Source of the DNA: Streptomyces griseoruber
GTDB lineage: Bacteria > Actinomycetota > Actinomycetes > Streptomycetales > Streptomycetaceae
Assembly (NCBI RefSeq): GCF_001514205.1
Contig: NZ_KQ948779.1
Coordinates: 72,955 to 136,954, forward strand
Reading direction: 5' to 3'
Length of the DNA stretch: 64,000 nucleotides
The translations under genes were made by a program, and so were the position numbers. Positions 33,756-41,607 of this stretch are shown here, one piece after another (the first letter of the stretch is position 1; the number at the start of each line of letters is the position of its first letter). The notes beneath the pieces were generated by a model, which made no database searches, was not told where the DNA came from, and saw only the letters and a program-made list of their open reading frames with translations.

Positions 33756-34751
33756 GTGATCGTCGACTGCGGGCTCTACCGCGACGGGCATCGGGCGGAG
33801 GGCCCGGCGGACCTGTCCGACGCCCTGGCCGAGGCGCGTGCGTCGGGCGGTTTCGTGTGGATCGGGCTGTACGAGCCCACGGAGGACGAGTTCGAGCACG
33901 TCACCGAGGAGTTCGGGCTGCATCCGCTCGCCGTGGAGGACGCGCTCAACGCCCACCAGCGGCCCAAGCTGGAGGTCTACCACGACTCGCTGTTCCAGGT
34001 GTTCAATCCGGTCGTGTACGAGCCCGAGAGCGACACCGTCTCCTCCGGCGAGATCATGGTCTTCCTCGGCGACGCCTTCGTGGTCACCGTCCGCCACGGC
34101 GAGGGCTCACCGCTGGGTGCCGTACGGCGGCGCCTGGAGGACGATCCGGAGATCCTCGCCAAGGGGCCCACGGCGGTGCTGTACGCGGTCGCGGACGCGA
34201 TCGTCGACCACTACCTGGAGGTGGTGACCGAGCTCGGCACCGATCTGGAGGAGCTGGAGACGGAGGTGTTCTCACCGACGGGCGGCGGCTCGCGGAACAC
34301 CGCGTCGCGGATCTACGGCTTCAAGCGGCAGCTTCTGCACTTCCGCCGCGCCTGCGTGCCCCTGATGCCGCCGATGACCCGGCTGGCGGAGACCGGCGGG
34401 CTCGGTTCAGGACTGCCCTTCGTCAACGACCGGGCACGGCCCTTCTTCCGGGACGTCAGCGACCATCTCACGCGCGTGAACGAGTCCGTGGAGGGCCTGG
34501 ACCGGCTGGTCTCCGACATCCTCAGCGCGCATCTGGCGCAGATGAGCGTCCGCCAGAACGACGACATGCGGAAGATCTCCGCGTGGGCGGCGATGGCGGC
34601 CGTGCCCACGATGATCGCCGGGATCTACGGCATGAACTTCGACCACATGCCGGAGCTGCACTGGCTGTGGTCGTACCCGGCGGTGATCGCGCTGATGGCC
34701 GCCCTGGAGGCACTGCTGTACCGGCTGTTCAAGCGGCGGGGCTGGCTGTAG
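33756..34751 (+). CDS. CorA-like magnesium/cobalt transporter
   Basis: 331-residue 2-TM-GxN family channel: soluble N-terminal funnel (1-230), long helix (RIYGFKRQLLHFRRACVPLM) and two C-terminal membrane helices around the selectivity loop YGMNFDHMPELHW (GMN motif intact). The GTG start at 33756 has GGGGAG about ten bases upstream. It is divergent from the phosphatase, 61 bases apart. Confidence 0.92.
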   Translation: MIVDCGLYRDGHRAEGPADLSDALAEARASGGFVWIGLYEPTEDEFEHVTEEFGLHPLAVEDALNAHQRPKLEVYHDSLFQVFNPVVYEPESDTVSSGEIMVFLGDAFVVTVRHGEGSPLGAVRRRLEDDPEILAKGPTAVLYAVADAIVDHYLEVVTELGTDLEELETEVFSPTGGGSRNTASRIYGFKRQLLHFRRACVPLMPPMTRLAETGGLGSGLPFVNDRARPFFRDVSDHLTRVNESVEGLDRLVSDILSAHLAQMSVRQNDDMRKISAWAAMAAVPTMIAGIYGMNFDHMPELHWLWSYPAVIALMAALEALLYRLFKRRGWL

Positions 34752-34781
34752 CTCCCCGGGTCCCAGGCCCCGCACCCCGCA

Positions 34782-34809
34782 CCCCGGGCCCCGGGGCCCG
34801 GGCCCCGGG
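34782..34809. terminator. Extremely GC-rich palindrome between converging genes
   Basis: Perfect 20-base palindrome CCCGGGCCCCGGGGCCCGGG (34783-34802), followed by a further overlapping GGGGCCCGGGCCCC fold. It sits between the CorA and ferritin-like stops and probably ends both transcripts. Confidence 0.65.
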
Positions 34810-34810
34810 C

Positions 34811-35599
34811 TCAGGCGTATTCCGGGGCGGGGGTCGCGGGTCCGCCCAGCGCGTCGCGGTGCTCGGGCATCTCCAGGGACACCATCCGCCGCCAGCCCGC
34901 GAACCGCTCCCAGGCGTACAGGCCGTGGACACCGGCCGCGAGGACCGCGGACTTGGCCCTCGGCCAGCCGAGGATGCGGCCCATGTGGGCCATGACGGCG
35001 AGGCTGACGTCCCGGTAGACCCGGATCTCGGCGAGCGCGCACGCGCGCAGGGTGCGCTGGATGGCGCGGCCGTGCCCGGCTCGGGCGAGGCGCAGCAGTT
35101 CCTCGTGGCAGTAGGCGAGGTGGCTGTCCTCGTCGCGGGAGATCATCTTCACCGCGCGGCCGATGTCGGGGTGGTCGGCGAAGTACCTGCGCAGGAGGTC
35201 CATCTGCTCGGAGGCGCGCTGCTCGGTGACCCGGCTGTGGGCGAGGTAGGTGACGACGTCCTGGACGGTCAGCGGCCGGTCGGCCCGGAGCCGGTCATGG
35301 GCGAGGCCGATGCCGTCCCGCTCCAGGAGCATCGTGTAGTCCGTCTCCGGCGGCACCGGGACGGGGCGCACGCCCCGCTTCTTCATCAGGGCGTTGAAGA
35401 TGCGGCCGTGTTTGTCCTCGTCGGCGCCGTGGCGGGCGATCTTGGGGGCGAGGTCGCGCTGGTCCGGCGGGACGAGCGTGGCGATCCGGGCGTTCTCCCA
35501 GCCGCCCTGCGACTCCCCGCCGGCGGCGATGGAGCAGAACAGCGCGAACGACTCGTCGTTGTCGAGGATCTCCTGGAACAGACTCTTGGCCGAAAGCAT
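34811..35599 (-). CDS. Ferritin-like-domain protein
   Basis: 262 residues. Two-helix pairs with carboxylate/His ligands are visible: DEDKHGRIFNALMKKRG, SRVTEQRASEQMDLLRR and SRDEDSHLAYCHEELLRL. These fit a di-iron four-helix bundle of the rubrerythrin/MiaE-like class. Cytosolic, no signal peptide. Whether it is an oxygenase or a radical or hydroxylation enzyme cannot be told. Confidence 0.75.
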   Translation of the reverse strand: MLSAKSLFQEILDNDESFALFCSIAAGGESQGGWENARIATLVPPDQRDLAPKIARHGADEDKHGRIFNALMKKRGVRPVPVPPETDYTMLLERDGIGLAHDRLRADRPLTVQDVVTYLAHSRVTEQRASEQMDLLRRYFADHPDIGRAVKMISRDEDSHLAYCHEELLRLARAGHGRAIQRTLRACALAEIRVYRDVSLAVMAHMGRILGWPRAKSAVLAAGVHGLYAWERFAGWRRMVSLEMPEHRDALGGPATPAPEYA

Positions 35600-35727
35600 G
35601 CAAATCAGTCAAATGCGGGACGACATGGGCCGCAACAGATGGGTCCGGGGACTCGGCCGAAAGGATGAGGGCGACGGTGCCCCCGTGAGGCGTAACCGCG
35701 CGCGCTCCGGCGCGTTGTTCTCCGTGA

Positions 35728-35768
35728 CGGCCGTGGCGGGGAAGACCCCCGAGCCCCCACCACGGCCG
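35728..35768. terminator. Hairpin between the ferritin-like and LLM genes
   Basis: CGGCCGTGG (35728-35736) pairs with CCACGGCCG (35760-35768), with a C-rich loop that can extend the stem. It is in the promoter-side gap of the ferritin-like gene and could be the terminator of an upstream-read transcript or a regulatory fold. Confidence 0.4.
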
Positions 35769-35812
35769 CTGTAACCTCCCCGCCGCCGGAATGCCCCGCC
35801 GCCCAAATCTCC

Positions 35813-36868
35813 CTACGCCAGGCCGGCCAGCTCCAGCGCCCGCGAGCCCGCGCGCAGCGAGGCGAGGCGCTCGTCCAGGGTGAAGCCCGCGGGGGCGAGC
35901 GTGAGGGTGGTGACGCCGGCCGCCGCGTAGGCCTTCATCCGGTCGGCGATCCGCTCCACCGAACCGAGCAGCGTGGTGCCGTCGATCAGGTCGTGCGGGA
36001 TCGCGGCGGCGGCGCCCTGCTTGTCGCCGGCCAGGTACTTGTCCTGGACCTCGGCGGCCGCCTCCTCGTAGCCCATGCGCCGGGCGAGCTGGTTGTAGAA
36101 GTTCTGCTTGCGGCTGCCCATGCCGCCGACGTACAGGGCGGTGTACGGGCGGAAGGTGTCGGCGAGCTTCTCGACGTCCTTGTCGTCGCCGACGGCGAGC
36201 GGCAGCGTCGGACAGACGTCGAAGCCCTCCATCGTCTTGCCGGCCTTCTCGCGCCCGGCCCGGATGTGCCGGAGCGCGGTGTCCTCGATGTGCTCGGCGG
36301 ACGGGAAGATCAGCAGCGCGCCGTCGGCGATCTCGCCGGTCTGCTCCAGGTTCTTCGGGCCGATGGCGGCGATGTACAGCGGGATGTGCTCGCGCTCGGG
36401 GTGCACGGTCAGCTTGATCGGCTTGCCGGGGCCGCCGGGCAGCGGCAGCGTCCAGTGCTCGCCCTCGTAGGACAGCCGCTCGCGCGTCATCGCCTTCCGT
36501 ACGATCTCGACGTACTCGCGGGTGCGGGAGAGCGGTTTGTCGAACTTGACGCCGTACCAGCCCTCGGAGACCTGCGGTCCGGAGACGCCGAGGCCGAGGC
36601 GGAACCGGCCACCGGAGAGGGAGTCGAGGGTGGCGGCGGTCATCGCGGTCATCGCGGGCTGACGCGCCGGGATCTGGAAGATGGCCGAGCCGACGTCGAT
36701 CCGCTCGGTCTTGGCGGCGACCCAGCTCAGCACGGTGGCGGCGTCCGAGCCGTAGGCCTCCGCGGCCCAGCAGACGGCGTACCCGAGGCGGTCGGCCTCC
36801 TGGGCGACGGCCAGGTTGTCCCCGTCCATTCCGGCACCCCAGTAGCCGAGGTTGATCCCGAGCTGCAT
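35813..36868 (-). CDS. LLM-class F420-dependent oxidoreductase
   Basis: 351-residue luciferase-like TIM barrel: INLGYWGAGMDGDNLAVAQE at the start, ERIDVGSAIFQIPARQPAMT, GRFRLGLGVSGPQVSEGWYG (flavin/F420 phosphate loop) and IPLYIAAIGPKNLEQTGEIA. It resembles the F420 type rather than the FMN type because of the conserved SG-PQVSEGWYG loop. Substrate unknown. A perfect 14-base palindrome 13 bases upstream suggests TetR-type control. Confidence 0.85.
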   Translation of the reverse strand: MQLGINLGYWGAGMDGDNLAVAQEADRLGYAVCWAAEAYGSDAATVLSWVAAKTERIDVGSAIFQIPARQPAMTAMTAATLDSLSGGRFRLGLGVSGPQVSEGWYGVKFDKPLSRTREYVEIVRKAMTRERLSYEGEHWTLPLPGGPGKPIKLTVHPEREHIPLYIAAIGPKNLEQTGEIADGALLIFPSAEHIEDTALRHIRAGREKAGKTMEGFDVCPTLPLAVGDDKDVEKLADTFRPYTALYVGGMGSRKQNFYNQLARRMGYEEAAAEVQDKYLAGDKQGAAAAIPHDLIDGTTLLGSVERIADRMKAYAAAGVTTLTLAPAGFTLDERLASLRAGSRALELAGLA

Positions 36869-36880
36869 GGCCGATTCCCC

Positions 36881-36894
36881 TTACTGATCAGTAA
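36881..36894. promoter_or_regulatory. Perfect palindrome TTACTGATCAGTAA upstream of the LLM gene
   Basis: 14-base perfect palindrome 13 bases before the minus-strand LLM start, in an AT-rich patch of an otherwise GC-rich gap. Size and symmetry fit a TetR-family operator. The rest of the gap 36895-37162 shows only presumed promoters. Confidence 0.6.
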
Positions 36895-37162
36895 CGACGC
36901 TGTCGTGCCGACCTTAGCGCGGGGGACGGGGGTCGGGGAGGCCGGTGTGGCGAGGGTCGCGTGGCTGCGCGGGGTGAGCGCGGTGGGGCGGGCGTGCGGG
37001 GAAGGGGAGTTGAACGGGACGGCGGGCGCGGGAGGGCGGTCGGGCGGTGTGGCCTGCGGGGCAGCGGGACGGTGGGGTGGCCGGGGCCCGTGGGTGACGC
37101 GCGGAGATTCCGTTGTCCACAGGCAACCCACGGCCCAGTTCTGGCCAGTAATCTCGGCGTTC

Positions 37163-38149
37163 ATGGAGCAGAGGCATCTCGGCCGCACCGGCCTGCGTGT
37201 GTCCCGCATCGGGCTCGGCACCCTGACCTGGGGGCGTGACACCGACGAGCACGACGCCGCGGACCTCTTGAAGACGTTCTGGGAGGCGGGCGGCACCCTC
37301 GTCGACACGGCGGACGTGTACGGCGACGGAGAGGCCGAGTACCTGCTGGGGCGGCTCATAGACGGCCTGGTGCCCCGCCGGGACCTGATCATCTCCACCA
37401 AGGCGGGCAGTGTGCCCGACCCCGACCGCCGCTTCGACGGCTCGCGGGGCCATCTCCTCGCCGCCCTGGACTCCTCCCTCGCCCGGCTCGGCACGGACCA
37501 CGTCGACATCTGGCACGTCCACGCCTTCGACCCGGACACCCCGCTGGAGGAGACGCTCCAGGCCCTCGACATCGCGGTCGCCAGCGGCCGCGCCCGCTAC
37601 GCCGGGGTGTCCAACTTCTGCGGCTGGCAGATCGCCAAGGCCGCCACCTGGCAGCTCGCCGCACCCGGCGTCCGTACCCGGCTCGCCAGCACACAGATGG
37701 AGTACTCGCTGCTCCAGCGCGGCGTGGAGCGCGAGGTGCTGCCGGCCGCGCTGGACCTGGGCATCGGGCTGCTGCCGTCCTCGCCGCTCGGCCGGGGCGT
37801 CCTCACCGGCAAGTACCGGGGCGACGCCCTGCCGCCCGACTCGCGCGCCGCCTCCGACCACTTCGCGCCCTTCGTCGAGCCGTACCTCGACGACACCGCG
37901 AGCCGCATCGTCGACGCCGTGACCACCGCGGCGGACGGACTCGCGGTGACCCCGCTCCAGGTCGCCCTGGCCTGGGTCCGCGACCGGCCCGGGGTGGCCG
38001 CCCCCGTGGTCGGCGCGCGCAACGCGCAGCAGCTCACGGCGGCGTTGTCAGTGGAGGCCCTTACTCTTCCTGACGAGATCTGCCGGGCTCTCGACGACGT
38101 GTCGGCGCCCGTGCACCGCTATCCCGATCACGACTGGAGCACGCTGTGA
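37163..38149 (+). CDS. Aldo/keto reductase
   Basis: 328 residues, NADPH-dependent carbonyl reductase of the AKR11/YdhF-like kind. The catalytic tetrad is visible: TVDTADVYGDGEAEYLLG style region (Asp, Tyr), IISTKAG (Lys) and IWHVHAFDPDTP (His). ARYAGVSNFCGWQIAKA and GRGVLTGKYRG are family signatures. The ATG follows TTC directly with no clear ribosome site, so the start may be leaderless. Its stop overlaps the next gene by four bases. Confidence 0.9.
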   Translation: MEQRHLGRTGLRVSRIGLGTLTWGRDTDEHDAADLLKTFWEAGGTLVDTADVYGDGEAEYLLGRLIDGLVPRRDLIISTKAGSVPDPDRRFDGSRGHLLAALDSSLARLGTDHVDIWHVHAFDPDTPLEETLQALDIAVASGRARYAGVSNFCGWQIAKAATWQLAAPGVRTRLASTQMEYSLLQRGVEREVLPAALDLGIGLLPSSPLGRGVLTGKYRGDALPPDSRAASDHFAPFVEPYLDDTASRIVDAVTTAADGLAVTPLQVALAWVRDRPGVAAPVVGARNAQQLTAALSVEALTLPDEICRALDDVSAPVHRYPDHDWSTL

Positions 38150-40317
38150 GCACGGAACCGGATTCCTCGGACGACACCGAGAACACCGGGCCGGGGACAC
38201 CGGACGGTGACGACAGCGCCCCGGCCGCGACCGGGAGCGAGAGCGAGGAGACCGCCGCGGCACCGGCCGCCGAGGGCGGGAGCACCGGGGGCGAGGCAGC
38301 CGCCCAGGTCACCGAGGCCCAGGCCGAGCTGGCCGCCCAGAAGCTGGAGCGGGAGCGGATCGAGCGGCGCAAGGCCGACAAGGCGGGGCCCATCGACAGC
38401 GGGGCCAAACTCAGCGGCACGGCCGCCGACCTGCTCGCGGCGGTCCGGGCCGTGGAGAGCGGGGCCAGACCCGCCGCCACCGTCTTCAGCGCACCGGAAC
38501 CCCCGCGCCGCCTCGCCGCCCCGGAACCCGTACCGCGCCCGCAGCCGGTGCCCGCCGGGACCCCGGCCGCTCCCCCGGCCCCCGCCCAGGAGACCGTGGC
38601 GGCCGTCCGGCGCGTGCTGACCGACGGCGGTGCCCCCGAGGCGCTCGCCCCGCAGGTCGCCGGGGCACTCGGCGAGGGCGCCGAGGACCTGCTGCGCGAG
38701 GACCCCTGGCAGCTGCTGCGGGTCACCGGTGTACGGCCGGAGCAGGCCGACGGGTTCGCCCGGGCCCTGCTCGGCGCGGAGTGCGCCCCCGACGACGAGC
38801 GACGGGGCCGCGCCCTGACGGTCTGGCTCCTGGAACAGGCGGCCCTGGCCGGTCACACCGCGCTGGAACTCCCGGCGCTCACCGCGGCCCTCGCCCAGCG
38901 GTCCGTGCCGGACGCCGACGAGGCCGTGCAGAGCGCCCTGGCCGAGGGCGAGGCGCTCGCCTTCCAGGACGCGGTGGAGGAGCCCGGGACACCGCCCTCC
39001 GAGGGCGGCACCGAAGAGGCCGAGGGCGACCGTCCGGTCCGTGTCCTGATCGGCCTGGAGCGGTACGCGCTCGCGGAGGAGAGCCTCGCCGACGGCCTGG
39101 CCCGGATCGTGAACTCCCTGGCCAAGGAGGCCGCCACGGGGGCGGGGTGGGAGTCGGCCGCCGCCTCGGCGTCCGGCAGCGCCGCCGAGCTGATCCGTGC
39201 CGTCGCCGGGCACGGCCTGGTGCTGCACACCGGTGGCGAGGCCGCCCGCACCGAACCGGTCGCACTGCTCACCGCCGCCCGCTCCCTGGACCTGCGCGCG
39301 GTCGCGGCCTGTCACACCCCGGACGGCCGGGACCGCGTCGCGGCACGAGCGGGCGAGGCGGACTCCGCCGTCACCGTGCACGGGCTGCTGGCGGGCACCG
39401 AGGGCCCCGGCCGGGACGCCGACGGAGCGCTCGCCCTGGACCTGCTGATCGTGCCGGACGCGCCGCGGCTCGACGTGGAGAGCGCCGCGATGGTGGTCGA
39501 GTCGCTGCCGGACGGCGCGCGGCTGGTGCTGAGCGGTGATCCGGCTCAGCTGTGGTCGGCCGGTCCGGGCCGGGTCTTCGCCGATCTGCTCGCCGCCCGG
39601 GTGTGCCCGCAGATCGCCTCGCGCACCCCCGACCCCGGCCCGCTCGGCGAGCTGCTCTCCGGGATCGGCATCGGCGAGCTCAACCAGGTCGAGGCGCCCG
39701 GCAAGGAGTTGGTGATCGTGCCGGTGCGGGACGCGGCCGAGGCCGTGCACCGGACCCTGCAACTCGTGCTGGAGTCGGTGCCGCGGGCCTTCGGCGTCGA
39801 GCCGGGCCGGACGGTGGTGATCACCCCGGGCCATGGCGGCGCGGCCGGCACCCGCGCGCTCAACGCCGCGCTCAAGGAACGCCTCAACCCCGGGCCCGGC
39901 CGCTTCGGCGGCTTCGACCCCGGGGACGTGGTCGCCCACTCCGCCGCGCCGGGGCGGACCGTGCTGGGCCGGGTGGAGAAGGCCGACGCGGACGGACTGC
40001 ACCTGTCCTGTGCGGGCGCCCCCGTCGTCGTACCGAAGGAGCGGGTGGAGCAGTCCGTGCGGCACGGCTGGGCGCTGACCGCGCACCAGGCGGTGGGCAG
40101 CCGGTGGCCGGCGGCGGTCGTGGTGCTGCCCGGCGACGCCGCGCAGGCCCTCTCCCGGCCGTGGGTGTACACGGCGTTCGGGCGGGCGGAGCGGCATCTG
40201 TCCGTGGTGCACGGTGTCGAGCAGGCGCTGGCGCGAGCCGTCGCCGAGGTCCCGGCGAAGCCGCGCACGACCCGGCTGCCGGTCCTGCTGCGCACCCAGG
40301 TCCCGCCGGCCGGCTGA
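38146..40317 (+). CDS. RecD-like helix-hairpin-helix protein, apparently lacking ATPase motifs
   Basis: 723 residues. Residues 1-140 are Ala/Pro/Glu-rich and disordered. A helix-hairpin-helix region follows (DLLREDPWQLLRVTGVRPEQ). The C-terminal half aligns by eye with RecD2/TraA helicases: DLLIVPDAPRLDVESAAMVV sits where VVDEASM is expected, then RLVLSGDPAQLWSAGPGRVF and HGWALTAHQAVGSRWPAAVV. Walker A (GxxGxGKT) is absent; the matching place reads GHGLVLHTGGEAARTEP. So this is likely a non-catalytic helicase relative. It starts with a GTG overlapping the reductase stop. Confidence 0.75.
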   Translation: MSTEPDSSDDTENTGPGTPDGDDSAPAATGSESEETAAAPAAEGGSTGGEAAAQVTEAQAELAAQKLERERIERRKADKAGPIDSGAKLSGTAADLLAAVRAVESGARPAATVFSAPEPPRRLAAPEPVPRPQPVPAGTPAAPPAPAQETVAAVRRVLTDGGAPEALAPQVAGALGEGAEDLLREDPWQLLRVTGVRPEQADGFARALLGAECAPDDERRGRALTVWLLEQAALAGHTALELPALTAALAQRSVPDADEAVQSALAEGEALAFQDAVEEPGTPPSEGGTEEAEGDRPVRVLIGLERYALAEESLADGLARIVNSLAKEAATGAGWESAAASASGSAAELIRAVAGHGLVLHTGGEAARTEPVALLTAARSLDLRAVAACHTPDGRDRVAARAGEADSAVTVHGLLAGTEGPGRDADGALALDLLIVPDAPRLDVESAAMVVESLPDGARLVLSGDPAQLWSAGPGRVFADLLAARVCPQIASRTPDPGPLGELLSGIGIGELNQVEAPGKELVIVPVRDAAEAVHRTLQLVLESVPRAFGVEPGRTVVITPGHGGAAGTRALNAALKERLNPGPGRFGGFDPGDVVAHSAAPGRTVLGRVEKADADGLHLSCAGAPVVVPKERVEQSVRHGWALTAHQAVGSRWPAAVVVLPGDAAQALSRPWVYTAFGRAERHLSVVHGVEQALARAVAEVPAKPRTTRLPVLLRTQVPPAG

Positions 40318-40339
40318 ACCGCCCCGGAGCGGGACGCGA

Positions 40340-40379
40340 GCGGCGGCCGGGTCGGGGTCTCCCCCGTCCCGGCCGCCGC
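40340..40379 (+). terminator. Terminator after the RecD-like gene
   Basis: 12-bp stem GCGGCGGCCGGG / CCCGGCCGCCGC, with an inner GGGG/CCCC pairing in the loop, 22 bases after the stop. Confidence 0.82.
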
Positions 40380-40414
40380 CGTGTGCCGTCCAGCTGCCCG
40401 CGGACGTCGATCGC

Positions 40415-40583
40415 CTAGTGCCGCGGCAGGCAACGTCTGCCCGTCAAGGAGCGGCGTCCGGTGCGTGCTCTCGGCGTGCCGGCCGGAAGTCCTCGTACTG
40501 GACGTACTTGGGCTTTCGGCCGGTGCGGCGAGAGTGCGTGCCGGGCGTCGCGACGGGGCGAACGTTGCCTGCCGCGGCACTAG
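40415..40583. mobile_element. 169-bp MITE-like palindromic element
   Basis: Perfect 22-bp terminal inverted repeats: CTAG then TGCCGCGGCAGGCAACGT at 40415-40436 and its complement at 40562-40583. The inside is also an imperfect palindrome (for example GGTGCGTGCTCTCGGCG near 40467 against the complement of CGAGAGTGCG near 40530). There is no coding capacity. TA or CTAG flanks both ends as a likely target duplication. The right end provides the TAG stop of the minus-strand gene at 40580. Confidence 0.85.
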
Positions 40584-41302
40584 CGCCGGTCGACGTCCAG
40601 CGGCTCCAGGTCCCCGTCCAGGTCGTCGCTCTCGACGTCGTCGTCGAGTTCGTCCAGTTCGGCCGCGAGATCCTCGCCGTCCTCGTCCTCGTCCTCGTCC
40701 TCGTCGAGGTCGTCGAACACCGCGCTCACGTCGAACCGGCAGACCACCCGCTGGGGATCGGCCTGGTCGAACGGGGCCTCCAGCCACTCGCCCGGTTCGG
40801 CCGTTTCGTCGGCGGCGAGCACCCACAGTGTGGAGTCGCCCTCCTCCAGGCCGAACTCCTTGTGCCGGGAGGCGATCTCGTCCGGTTCGAACTCACCGAA
40901 CAGGATGCCCAGGGCCCCGTGCACGGTGCCGGAGACCTCCGTGCCCTCGTCGTCCGCCGCCTCGACCCGCTGGGCCTGGGCGAGCAACCGCTGCGGCTCC
41001 GCGACGGCGTAGTCCCGGCGGATCAGCACGCTGAGCGCGTTCGGCTCCTCGGGTCCGGTGTACGGAGGCAGGGAGTCGTCCGCGCCGGGGATCTCGAAGG
41101 GCGTGACCTCGTCGTAGCGGTCGTAGAGCAGTTCGTCGTAGACCTCGGCGGCCGCGGCCAGCTCGTTGAACGCCTCGTAGACGGCCGGGTCGTCCTCCCC
41201 CGTCCTGCGTTCGACCGCGGCCAGATGGCGGTCGAGCGCGGTCTTGACCGCCTCGGCGGCGGCGCGTACCTCGGCAGCGGTGGGCTGCGCAGCATCAGAC
41301 AT
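40580..41302 (-). CDS. Conserved hypothetical protein with acidic C-terminus
   Basis: 240 residues, not recognised. Begins MSDAAQPTAAEVRAAAEAVK, a helical region, then TPFEIPGADDSLPPYTGPEE and ALSVLIRRDYAVAEPQRLLA in an alpha/beta core. The last 45 residues are nearly all Asp/Glu (DDLDEDEDEDEDGEDL). The stop codon TAG is formed by the end of the MITE at 40415-40583, so the native C-terminus may have differed. Divergent from the DUF5703 gene. Confidence 0.75.
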   Translation of the reverse strand: MSDAAQPTAAEVRAAAEAVKTALDRHLAAVERRTGEDDPAVYEAFNELAAAAEVYDELLYDRYDEVTPFEIPGADDSLPPYTGPEEPNALSVLIRRDYAVAEPQRLLAQAQRVEAADDEGTEVSGTVHGALGILFGEFEPDEIASRHKEFGLEEGDSTLWVLAADETAEPGEWLEAPFDQADPQRVVCRFDVSAVFDDLDEDEDEDEDGEDLAAELDELDDDVESDDLDGDLEPLDVDRR

Positions 41303-41349
41303 AGTGCAGACGCTATCCGTACGAGGCCCCAGCCCGCACAATAGATGCG

Positions 41350-41538
41350 ATGCCGGAATACGAATTTGTCGACGTGTACGTACCGCGCGGGGTCTCCCGC
41401 AAGGACGCGACGCGTCTGCTGACCGACCATGCCGAGTACGGACACTGGGAGTTGGACCGCCTGAGCCTGATGCGCGACGGCAGTCGCAGAGTGCGGCTGC
41501 GCCGACGGATCATCCGCCAGGTACGTGCCACATGGTGA
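41350..41538 (+). CDS. DUF5703 family small protein
   Basis: 62 residues. MPEYEFVDVYVPRGVSRKDA and HWELDRLSLMRDGSRRVRLR are the conserved parts of this actinobacterial family; the basic C-terminus (RRRIIRQVRATW) may bind nucleic acid or acidic partners. No known function. It is divergent from the acidic-tailed protein, 47 bases away, an interesting charge pairing that is only suggestive. Confidence 0.8.
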   Translation: MPEYEFVDVYVPRGVSRKDATRLLTDHAEYGHWELDRLSLMRDGSRRVRLRRRIIRQVRATW

Positions 41539-41552
41539 AGTGAGCGACACAC

Positions 41553-41588
41553 ACGGAGCGGGCCCCGCCGAGGCGGGGCCCGCTCCGT
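41553..41588. terminator. Bidirectional terminator between the DUF5703 and chaplin genes
   Basis: Near-perfect 16-17 bp stem ACGGAGCGGGCCCCGCC with its complement after a tiny loop, placed between two converging genes. Confidence 0.85.
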
Positions 41589-41607
41589 TGTCCGGCCTCC
41601 CGTGGGA

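Noticed and set aside
40415..40583. Transposase remnant inside the first palindromic element
   Set aside because: Translated all ways by eye; no DDE-like motif or homologous stretch, so it is non-autonomous.
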